64,000 nucleotides of DNA from NCBI GenBank assembly GCA_950106755.1, contig OX467082.1, forward strand, positions 29,636,001-29,700,000. The letters are read 5' to 3'. This DNA comes from Climacium dendroides (lineage: Eukaryota; Streptophyta; Bryopsida; Hypnales; Climaciaceae). The translations under genes and the position numbers were made by a program. Shown in pieces: positions 23,869-33,413 of the stretch. Numbering within the stretch: the stretch's first letter is position 1; every line of letters starts with the position of its first letter. The notes beneath the pieces were generated by a model. The model searched no databases and had not been told where the DNA came from. It saw only the letters and a list, made by a program, of their open reading frames with translations.

Positions 23869-24164
23869 CACCAAAATATTTTGTATGCAAGTGGTGAAAT
23901 TTTTGGATGTATTAAGCTTATTTATATTGGATATGAAGTTTTTCACTATTTTCTTAAAAATTCCCTATAATTTCAAATGTACAAACAAATCTAAATTTCT
24001 CAGAACTTCTTCAAAAGAGAGGATTTCCTCTCTGTTACAATAAAAATGAATAACTCCATAAAAAAAATCATTTAAAAAATGAACCCTATTCTATAGATTG
24101 AATGAATTTCAATTAAAATTTTCCTTCATTATTAGGCTAGTCACTAACTACAAGATCGAATGAA

Positions 24165-24945
24165 TTTCAATTTAGATTTTCCTTCTATCTTGAACCTTTA
24201 GTTTCAATTTTTTTTAGATTCTCAACTCAATTCTCCACCATAAAGATTTAAACCTCACCCCTAAGTAGTGCAAAATGTTTAAGTCAAGAAGGTTCAGAGT
24301 CAAACAATCTAATCCCACAATTTGCAAGAAAAACTTGATTTCATTCCTCCAAACACAAACATATTGCAATCTATGCAGTCTAAATTTCTGAAATCTATTC
24401 CACACATTCTCATTCTCATACTAGTTAGGTGTAAAATCGAGTGATTACATGTGCCAAAAATATTAATTCAAATTTTGTTTTGTTTGTGGTAGAAATGACA
24501 AAATGAACATGTGAATTGAAACTTACACAATTGAATTCCCCCCAAAGATGAAAAGCTCCCGATATTGAATATTTTATTGCAATTTGAAGTGTGGGCCTAA
24601 ATCCATAGTCTATTGATTTTTGGTTAAGAAGGACACATAAATTTATTTGGCACCAAAATGTTCTTTATGTGCAAAAAGGTGAAATTTTTTGGATGCATGA
24701 AGCTTATTTATATTGGATATGAATTTCTTCACTGTGTCTTTAAAAATTCCCTATAATTTCAAGAATGTACAAACAAATCTAAATTCCTCAGAACTACTTC
24801 AAAAGAGGGGATTTCCTCTCTGTTACAAATAAAAATGAATAATTCCATAAAAATATCATTTTAAAAATGAAAACTACTGTACAGATCGAATGAATTTCAA
24901 TTAAAATTTTCCTTCGTTACTAGGTTAAGTCACTAATTCCCCAGG
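24165..24945. repeat. Intact tandem paralogue of the transposon target (empty site)
   Basis: About 780-bp unit equivalent to 8005-8597 joined to 23869-24164. The site gacacataa atttatttgg caccaaaat is continuous here at about 24632-24659, so it serves as an in-window empty allele. Confidence 0.85.
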
Positions 24946-24961
24946 GCGACCACTACATAGT

Positions 24962-25200
24962 GAAGCGGGCCCGGCATGAGCGCCACCCCATTGGTCCTCA
25001 CTGTCTGTACAGTAGCGTCACTAGTACTGAAGCGGGCCCGGTATGGACGCAGCCCCATTGGTCCTCACTGTCTGTATGGAATGTAATGTCTGTAGTGCTG
25101 AAGCGGGCCCGGCATACGCGCAACCCCATTGGTGGGTAGTGTCTGTAGAGCCGAAGCGGGCCCGGCGTACGCGCAACCCCATTGGTCGCAGGTGTCTGCA
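24962..25200. promoter_or_regulatory. GC-rich minisatellite with four inverted CCAAT boxes upstream of copy 2
   Basis: Four imperfect units with GAAGCGGGCCCGG starting at 24962, 25029, 25100 and 25153, each followed by CCCCATTGGT, i.e. an inverted CCAAT box. It lies a few hundred bases upstream of the likely leader exon of the LRR gene, so a role in its promoter is plausible. The abrupt change from AT-rich DNA at about 24945 marks the gene boundary. Confidence 0.7.
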
Positions 25201-25374
25201 GTGTCCCACCAGTCAGCTTCCTTTTGCGGCGCCGCATGTTGGGCGTGTTCGCCGCGCCTTCCGTTTCCTTCCGTGTACAGTACTGTAGTTCCATTCTTGA
25301 TCTTCCTTCTTCGTTTGTCGACTTTCCTGGGCGTTGTTGTGAAGGTGGCGAAGAGCATTGCTTACGTGTAGTTT

Positions 25375-25466
25375 GATCCCTCGGTGTTTTTGATTCATTC
25401 TTAGTTCTCGTCGACATTACTCGGCGTGATTGTTACGGTCGTAGCGAAGAGCTTTTCGTTTTCAGG
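25375..25466 (+). other. Probable 5' leader exon of LRR copy 2
   Basis: Homologous on the other strand to about 63690-63605 upstream of copy 3. It ends GTTTTCAG|GTATGC, and an acceptor TTCGTGCAG precedes 25719, giving a leader intron of about 250 bp. Copy 3 has AT instead of GT at the matching donor. Confidence 0.55.
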
Positions 25467-25752
25467 TATGCTGCTGTCTGTCAGTGATTCCTTCTGTGCT
25501 GCTGTTCGGAATTCGATTGAAGTGAGTTCTTGCTATGTCCTGTGAAACTTGGATGGGTTTGATGTTTTTTTCGCTATTCCGCGTGAATACTTGAGAGGGT
25601 TCAGATGCTTTCTTCCTTCGAGGCCGAGGAATATAAGAGAAGGTAGTCGATGATGAGGATGGCATATGAATTTCTGGAGCCAATTAGGGTTTGGTGTTGA
25701 CACGTGATGTTCGTGCAGGAATTGGCATATCCGCAGCTCACGAGATTGCACC

Positions 25753-25800
25753 ATGGCACCGCTCAAGGTGAATTTTGACCTGCACATAGATGGAATCTGA
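25753..25800 (+). CDS. Conserved upstream ORF of LRR copy 2, 15 codons
   Basis: MAPLKVNFDLHIDGI then TGA. The equivalent in copy 3 (62526-62479, minus) is MTLGKVDFHLHIDGF then TGA: same length and shared KV, F, LHIDG. It lies in the second leader exon about 110 bp before the main ATG. Equal length plus conserved C-terminal residues suggest a peptide or start-selection role in translation control. Confidence 0.55.
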   Translation: MAPLKVNFDLHIDGI

Positions 25801-25908
25801 TGAGCGAGATGGAGCTGAGAAATTGTTTCTTGCATGGGTGTGTGTCTCCTGTGCACCTCTGGACCTGTGCATGGATGCTGCAAGATTGGGCTCTGAAGCC
25901 GGGCAGTC

Positions 25909-28269
25909 GTGACTATAAGTGCACAGGTGTCCAAATGGGGAAGTTGGTGTGGTATCCCGCGAACAGCTGGTGTAGTAGCTCTGGTTTGTTTGCTTGCGAA
26001 TTTGAATGGGGTTGGAGGACTTGTTGGCGACGAGCATTGGGCTCTGTTGGACTTCAAGAGCTCCGTATCCGACCCGCGCGGGGTTTTGAGAGGTTGGCAA
26101 GCCGAAGATCCATATCCTTGTGAGTGGTACGGTATAAGCTGTGATAAGCATTTTCATATCAGCGGCATCAACCTCCAGCGCAGCGGGTTGTCTGGCACCA
26201 TCTCCCCAGAGTTGCACAGGTTGCGGAAACTGAGGATTCTGAATTTGTCTGAGAACCATTTTTCTGGTCCAATACCAGCGCGGCTATCAGAGATTGGTAA
26301 GCCCTGCAGGCTGAAGTGTGTTTGATTTTGCGTATCTTCCACAAGTCCGATGACTGGGATGCAGCTATTGCCGTGCATAGTAGTCGGGTTTGAAGTATTG
26401 CTCAGGAATAGGTGATGCAAGATGCATTCATTGATGAAGTTCGTCCGTCGGTCGGTCCCCAAATATGGCCAATAGCAGATGAGAGTAGAATTTGTTTCCA
26501 TGTGTTTGACAATCTGAAAGCCTGCAACAGGGGGCCTTTGGAAGCTGAAATTGGATCACAACAGCCTTTCGGGGGTTGTACCGGGGGAGCTCGGTCATCT
26601 TTCTAATTTGAAGATATTCGACCTGTCCTATAATGATCTTTCGGGTCGAATTCCTGGGACGATTTTCCGCACCTGCCGTCGCCTGTGGTACATATCGTTG
26701 GCACACAACAGGCTCGAGGGTTCCCTCCCTAACAGTCTCCAGAACTGTACGAAGCTCATGGGATTGAATTTTTCAGCGAATTCATTGCAAGGTAACCTCG
26801 AAGTTGACTGGAGCAAGCTGAAGGATCTGAGTTCCCTAGATCTTCAAAGGAACAGGCTGTCAGGACACATCCCAGCGTCCCTCGGAAGGCTTCCATCATT
26901 GAGCTATCTCCATCTGGGTGACAATCTGCTTGGTGGGCGGCTGCCTCAGGAACTGGTCCGACTGCATAGTTTGAAGCAGTTGTCCCTGAATAACAACCTC
27001 CTCTCAGGAGAGGTTCCTGCAAAATTGGTCTCGCTGCCCAGCGTCCAGCACCTGGATCTGTCTTCCAACGCTTTCTCTGGAAGGATTCCGCTCCATGGCA
27101 GTGACTGCAGGTCACTTCGGGTCTTGAACTTGGCCCAGAATATGTTCAGGGGTGCTATTCCTGATGCATTGGGTAATTGCAGTCAGCTCGTGTTCCTAAA
27201 TATAGCACACAACCGGCTCGGTGGGACCCTACCTCCCGATCTTGGCTTATTGGCCGGGCTGAAGTCGTTGGATGCGAGTGGCAACCGTTTAGTTGGTGAA
27301 ATTCCAGCTAGCATCAGCGGAATGACGGCCATGAGAACCCTGGTGTTGAGGAACAACGGAATTCATGGGGAAATACCTGCAGAGATTGGCGCCCTCAAGG
27401 CATTGGAGATCCTTGATCTCTCGAATATGAACCTTGATGGTGTCATCCCTTCTGCACTAGGGAGCTGCACATCGTTGCAGAAATTGTAAGTTTTCACTTC
27501 ACCGCTCTCCAGCTGTTTTAGAGAGCAGAACATTTTGAAGTCCGTCTGCACCATCCCCGAGTAGTCCAGTTTCCCATTCACGAGTAGTCCCTCGAAACAG
27601 TTTGGATATTTGACTGCGCAAGGTCCATTTCTAACTTCAGTACCTTGTCATTCGTGTACGGATGGGAGGAGCATCAGTATCATTCTGAGTGTGCTCCGTA
27701 TGTGCAGGAATCTGTCCAGCAATCAATTGAGCGGCAGCATCCCAGCCGATCTTGGGGAGCTCCTCGATTTGAGGGAACTGGACTTGTCAAAGAATACGTT
27801 GACTGGTGCTATCCCATCTGCTTTGGGGAATTTGAGTTCATTGGTCATCTTCAACGTCTCGTATAACCATCTGTCGGGGAGAATTCCAAGCGAAATTTCT
27901 TTGGCCGATTTTGGAATGCGGTCATTTGTTGGGAACTCGGCTCTGTGTGGTGCCCCTTGGACCCCGCCGTGCGAAGAAGTTGGATTACCATCGAGTTTCC
28001 CGTTCGGAGCTCCCCTTCCAACCCCGAACGTGGACCTGAGATTGAAGCGACGCCCTGATGTTAGCAGTCCATCCATTTTAGCCATCGCGATTTCCGCGAT
28101 GATTGCTGTGGTTGTATTGGTCGTTTCGGTTCTCAGCGTGGTGATTTGGAGGGAAAAGAAGAGTCTCGACCTGGGGATGCATGAGGAGAAGGTCATGGAC
28201 GGCTTGAGCAAGCAAGAGTCGTCGTCGGGAGCTTCATCAGCTTCCGAACATGTCGTGCAGATTGATTGA
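25909..28269 (+). CDS. LRR receptor-like protein without kinase, copy 2 (complete)
   Basis: Three exons: 25909-26296, 26531-27485, 27708-28269 (phases 1 and 2 join cleanly), 634 aa. Order: N-terminal hydrophobic signal (TAGVVALVCLLANL); LRR N-terminal cap with WALLDFKSS and a CxWxGxxC-like CEWYGISC; roughly 18-20 plant LRRs; a CGAPWTPPCEE cap; a membrane span near residues 575-600; and a 30-residue cytosolic tail ending SGASSASEHVVQID. Copy 3 carries on into a kinase after MDGLS and ends in the same EGASSASEHVVQID, so this gene looks like that receptor kinase with the kinase cut out in frame. The closest family I can name is the At1g12460/At1g62950 LRR receptor-like kinases. It probably acts at the plasma membrane as a ligand-binding or decoy partner; this is inferred. 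Confidence 0.9.
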
Positions 28270-28968
28270 CAGTTGTGAAGTAGAAATTCAGTGCAGCTAA
28301 TTTTATACTTAGTCATGTACTGAGTATATAGTTAGGAGGCACGTACTTGGAGCTCGTAGTTTATGTCAGTCCTCTGGCAAGGCTAAGCCTATTGTGAGCT
28401 GGAGTACTTATTTTTAAAAATTTTACAATGACATCTCTTTATTTGCATTCAAAAAAGAATGGCGCTATCTCGTTCTCTGCATTGCGGTCTTCCTTACGTG
28501 AAACGAAGTAACCACTTGAAAGCACGCTTTACTTTTATTACCGCAATTTGTCATGTCACAAGACGTTGTTTTTGTATGTGATAGCAAGGAGGTCAGAAGG
28601 ATTTGTTTAGCATTGTTGGTGTGTAAGGTGAAGCTGGAGAGGAAAGGAAAGTTTTTAATGGAAAGTAAGGCGTGATCATAGACGGTGGACAACGTCTGCT
28701 TGTCTTCCAACTGGAGCTTTTGAAGCTTTCAGAGACGCTGTAGGTGATCCTCCCTTTCGAAACTTGGGGTTTGGCTACTGCATTCCTTAGCATACTAGGA
28801 GGTGTTTTTACGTGTGCGATACGATTTTGAGCTTGTTTATTAGCAGAAAGCAAATCTCCATGACTTACATCGCACTAATTGTGGGATTTGAATTGGCGAT
28901 TGAGAGCGCAGATTATTTAGCAGCTTTGCAAGCTGTTGGCGGCTGTTGGCGGACCGGACCCCAATTAT
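27025..28968 (+). repeat. Direct segmental duplication, right copy
   Basis: Partner of 1-1891. It covers most of exon 2, exon 3 and the 3' flank of copy 2. Similarity extends to the left window edge in copy 1, so the full duplicated length cannot be seen. Confidence 0.9.
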
Positions 28969-28969
28969 C

Positions 28970-30080
28970 CTGATATTTGTTATGCAGGGGCCGGAACGTA
29001 AGTAGAATTTACCTCACTGATAAACAGTTCATTAGTTTTCCCAAGTGCCTTCAATGTTTCGGGTTTGGTGTGATGTACCAAGTTATGGGCACATACTGTG
29101 TTGTGTCTTGGATTTGAATTCAGAACAAGGAGGCTGCATTATCTTTCTAACTTTTTCTGAATTTGAAGTATTATGCATACTGAGACTGCGTAGTCTTGAT
29201 GGCCTTGATGTTGATATACTTTCGTTTGAGGTGTAGGGTATATCAATATGAAGACACTATATTCATGGCACTTCGAAGTACAAAATTAAGGAGCTTCTGT
29301 GTATTTCTCTCACCAGCTGAACAAAATTTTGTGAGCATCGAACTGGTAATTGCACTGGATGCAAATATTACCATCTTTTCCAGACTTGCAAGAGCGCATG
29401 GTTGTGAGAGCGTATGATTGTGAACCATAAACTATAAGCACGCACTATAAAAAAATAGACTGGCCTCATCTTGCTGTCTTGCATTTGTGGGTGGGTGGCC
29501 GAGGCCGGGAGAAGAGATAAGCTAAGGCATAAGAATGCGTAAGATAAAGCTTTGATTGTAGGTTTTATATTTGCAGCATCTTGTTGACAGTGTTCGTCTC
29601 CCAAAAAACAGTTCGCAATTCGGCCCTTCAGTTTGAAAGTGGAATTCCAAATCTGCAAACTTCAGATTTGAAGTGAGTGCCAGGAGTGGAGTCTGTAGTC
29701 GGACAATGAGCATCTTTCAAACCCCGGATGCTGAGGAGCCTTGATATCACAACCACCAAAATCTTCACGACTACTGATCTCATAATTTCACATCCACATG
29801 ATCTACTGTAGTCTGGAAACCAAAATACAAACAGACCTCGATGTCTTCAACCAGTCGCCAGCATTTGACTACCAAAAGCAAGGTGTCATATCACCGTCAG
29901 TCTACGTATTGATTAATAGATTTGCAAGCGTAAAAACGTTCGCTTGCTAGCATCCTCCTGCACCAAAAGGGAAGCATAAACAAGGGAAGAAAACATAGGA
30001 CTAAGACTGGCACAAAAACGTCTGTACTGTACAAGCAGCTAAGTGATCACAATCTAGGACCGACGGCAAGAATTCCATAA
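28970..30080. other. Intergenic region between copy 2 and the hydrolase
   Basis: No gene or repeat is evident. Since the hydrolase is read leftward, the right part probably holds its 3' untranslated region. Confidence 0.5.
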
Positions 30081-30803
30081 CTAACTAGCTTCTTCAATTG
30101 CTGCTGAAGGTGGTTCTATAGTTGCAGCGTCTTGTGGAGGATGCTCCACTCGCAAACTCTCTGCAAACTCCACGATGTAATCCGCCATTTGGCGATCAAA
30201 TTCGGGTCCTTCCATCTCAAAGTGGCCCGCTCCAGGCACCAGGCGCGTCTCGTTCCTGCCGGAGGCGCTCTTGAGCTTCGTTTCCAGCTGCTTCACCGAC
30301 GTAAAGCCGTCGCTGGTGCCCATGACGAACAGCTTGGGCTTCTCCGACGCCAGGACGGGCTTGTTGTGTCGTCCAAACAGCACCGAAGCTAACATTCCGA
30401 ACGGGTAGCCCAGGGCCACATAGCCAATAACCTCGGCGACTTCGTCGATCGCCGATCCCGAGATCGGCGCCCCAGCAGAGTTTCCCACGAGGATGATGGA
30501 GCTCGCATCGACGTGCTCCGTCGCCCATTTGCAAACTGCAACCACATCTTGCACCTCCGCGTAGCCCGTGAGCGAGGGGCGACCCGTGGACCTCCCTGCA
30601 CCGCGCATGTCGAACGTGAGAGTTGTGAACCCGCGCCCGGCGAGCGTCGTCGCCAGGCCTTTCATGAGCGCCTGGTTCCCGCCTAACACCGAGTATTGGT
30701 GCGACATCACCACCGTCACGTCGCGCTTCGGCACATCCCAAGGGGGTCGGAAAATGCGAACGGACAAGGCAACCTCGTTGGCTTCCACCGTTGCGAACTC
30801 CAT
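30081..30803 (-). CDS. Alpha/beta hydrolase, single exon, 240 aa
   Basis: Soluble serine hydrolase of the alpha/beta fold. Visible parts: oxyanion-region MSHQYSVLGG (about 33-42); TFDMRGAGRSTG (about 63-74); the nucleophile elbow GNSAGA, i.e. G-x-S-x-G (about 105-110); a likely acid in GTSDGF; and a catalytic His in GAGHFEMEG. The sequence starts directly with MEFATVEANEV, without a clear signal peptide, so it is probably cytosolic unless a longer 5' exon exists (see 30896-31390). It is GC-richer than its flanks and has no intron in the coding part. The size and compactness match small bacterial-like plant hydrolases of unknown substrate; no pathway can be assigned. Confidence 0.9.
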   Translation of the reverse strand: MEFATVEANEVALSVRIFRPPWDVPKRDVTVVMSHQYSVLGGNQALMKGLATTLAGRGFTTLTFDMRGAGRSTGRPSLTGYAEVQDVVAVCKWATEHVDASSIILVGNSAGAPISGSAIDEVAEVIGYVALGYPFGMLASVLFGRHNKPVLASEKPKLFVMGTSDGFTSVKQLETKLKSASGRNETRLVPGAGHFEMEGPEFDRQMADYIVEFAESLRVEHPPQDAATIEPPSAAIEEAS

Positions 30804-30895
30804 CGTCGCCCTGTCTCCTACCTCACAGCTTCCTCACTTCACCATGCCCGTGATGGAAAAAAAATCTCCCAGGATCCTTAACCCCCTCGCAAACC

Positions 30896-31390
30896 CTAAC
30901 AAAGCCTTGCAAACCCTAAACGCCCTGTAACATCGCAAGCTGATCCTCCCTTCACATCGAAGACAAATGACAGTAAGTTCGAGACTTGGAAATTACAAAA
31001 CTTACAAATCTCTGCAGAAATCAAAATTTCAAAGAGTGAAACAGAGAGTGATCCGCTTGGATGATTTGAAATGACATTGCACAGAACACAATTGCAAAAA
31101 CAGAGACAGAAGATGCATACCTCCATCAATCGGAGGGATCGGAGTGTGAGAGGGAGCAGTGATGCAAAAATTTGTTGGCTATGGCGTGCGAGAACGGGGG
31201 ATGGTTGATTGCGCGAGTGTCTGACGGATTTCCATCTTTCTGACAAGCACGGCAAGGGAATTGAATGCGGAGAGACTGCGGAAGACAGGGGCGTTTCGGA
31301 AAGAAATCGGGGGCTCGTCTTTCCGAGGGAGACGATGGGCTTTGGAAATAGTGTGAAGGCAGAATTAGTGTTACTACGGCACCGACTCAT
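30896..31390 (-). CDS. Hypothetical upstream ORF or 5' exon of the hydrolase
   Basis: Open frame from the ATG at 31390, rich in Ser, Arg and Pro at the start (MSRCRSNTNSAFTLFPKPI), like an organelle transit peptide. A good donor, GATGGAG|GTATGC, near 31122 could end an exon here, but no convincing acceptor joins it in frame to the hydrolase. It may only be a transcribed 5' leader. Confidence 0.25.
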   Translation of the reverse strand: MSRCRSNTNSAFTLFPKPIVSLGKTSPRFLSETPLSSAVSPHSIPLPCLSERWKSVRHSRNQPSPVLARHSQQIFASLLPLTLRSLRLMEVCIFCLCFCNCVLCNVISNHPSGSLSVSLFEILISAEICKFCNFQVSNLLSFVFDVKGGSACDVTGRLGFARLC

Positions 31391-33413
31391 GAAGTGATGT
31401 TGAAACTAATTGTGTCAGAATACGCTATTGACCATTGACCCTATCATTAAATTGCCTAACTTTGTGTTGGATCTTGTTGGAAGTCAAAAGATTCTCTTCC
31501 AAAGTATTTTTGACCACTTTAAACTATGAATTTTCAAAGTGTTGAAAACATGTGTATTCAAAATTGATCCTACATTCTTATGCACAAAGGCTATATATTT
31601 CAAACAAATTATGTTGGTTTTAGATGCAGTTTTCTAATTTAAGCATAGATACAAGTATACAAAAATCTTGGACATCAATTAAACTTGGATGAAATATATG
31701 CAATTAATGATTAGATCTACATTTAGATTCTTTTTGGCCTTAATAAATAAACAATCATTACCAATGGCAATTCCATCTACTATTATTTTTGCTTTCGTAC
31801 ATAGTTCTTTGATATAATAAATGATGGTGATTCATTTTTTTTTCAATTTTAGGAGACTTGCAATTAATTGAAAGTTGATGTATGTATGTGTATATATATG
31901 AAGTTGTACTCATGTAATAAAATGAAACCTACTTTCTAAACAAGTGTTGTTGACAAGATGAAGTTTGCTACATTGACAGTGATGCTCTTTGATGCAAGTA
32001 ATATATCTTTGTATGAGTATTCATCTTATAGATACATTTATTCTATAGTGTATTGAGAGATCACATGAACTGCTTTGGCAAAATATTAAGTGAATTAAAA
32101 AAATATTGCTTTTGAAGTGCTAAATCAATCCATTCATATATGAGAATCTAAAAAAAAATTCAATCATTTTTACTCTCTACAAATTGCTATACCAAGTAAT
32201 GCATGTCACCTATTCTACACAACATTTTAGAATTGCACTTTTTTTAGTATTTTGCTAACCAAATTGTTTAATTTTAGAAACTTGACAAATATTGCAATGC
32301 ATCTTTGGTAAATTGAATAAAGAACTTTGGATATTGACAAAGCTTATATTTTGAGCTCATTATGTGATAGAGATGTGAACTTCTATCAAATTGTATGCAA
32401 AGATTCCATTCTTGATTTAAAAAACAATGATTTTTTTAATTACAAGAACTTTCATCAAAAAACTATGTAGTAAGTGGTGAAATGCTAGAAAAGAAAGTTC
32501 CATATATCAAGCATAGATTTTAATTTGACTCATAATAGATAAGAAAATCATTGAAAATGCATCTCAATTATAATTAAGATTGTGTTTGATAAGTGAGAAT
32601 TTTCTAAATTCTACTAATTAAAGTTGTGAAGTGTCTATTGAAAATACTTAAAAATTTGGTATTGAAAAAAAAAATCAATAATTTTTATTATCTTTGGCTA
32701 GCTTTACTATTGTTTTATAATTAGATTGTTGCTTTTGTGGCAATGACATGCTTTTAGTCTTGAAAAGTTTCCAATGAACTTTTCATTGTCAATTTTTTGA
32801 ATTTGTATCAATTTTTTAGGATGAAGTTGTTTAAAACTTTTTGAACAACTAATAGATGTGTAGAGAGTGGTAAAATGCAATGGAAGAATATTTCAACTCG
32901 AATTAGGACAAAATTTGTCCTAAATGTGTTTTTTGTCACAACATTGTTTATAAAAAGTGAGAAATATACTACATTTTGATAAAGTTACAAGTTCCAATTA
33001 CAAATTTCATAAAAAGTGTAAAAAAGTTCATTTTTATAAAACATCTTCAATAAAACTTTAGTGCTACAAAGATTTTAAGGAACCTTTCATTGATTATTGA
33101 TTATTACTGTGAAACAATTACAAGTTCTTTGAAACACTGTAGGTATAAAGAGTACTAGTTAAATACACTTCTTTTAATGAAAAGTACCAAAAAAGTTAAA
33201 TAATATATTATATCACATGTGAAGTATGTCCAAAAGATTTAAAAGGAACCTTTCATTTAGGAATTACGTCCCCCCCTCCAAAAAAAAATACTGAACCATT
33301 GGACGTACACATGAAAACAACCCGAGAATTGGGCTCAAAATTATCAAGAAAAAATTGTTTGTACACATGAGAACAACCCGAGACAAGGGTCAAAAATGCA
33401 ATGCTACAGCTGT
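31391..33413. other. AT-rich intergenic DNA, no gene seen
   Basis: About 2 kb of AT-rich sequence between the hydrolase promoter side and the EXO70 3' end. No frame, terminal repeat or RNA gene is recognised. Confidence 0.6.

Noticed and set aside
25800..26123. 107-codon open frame overlapping the start of LRR copy 2
   Set aside because: It lies in a different frame across the signal-peptide exon, and the matching position in copy 3 has no ATG; it is probably a chance frame.
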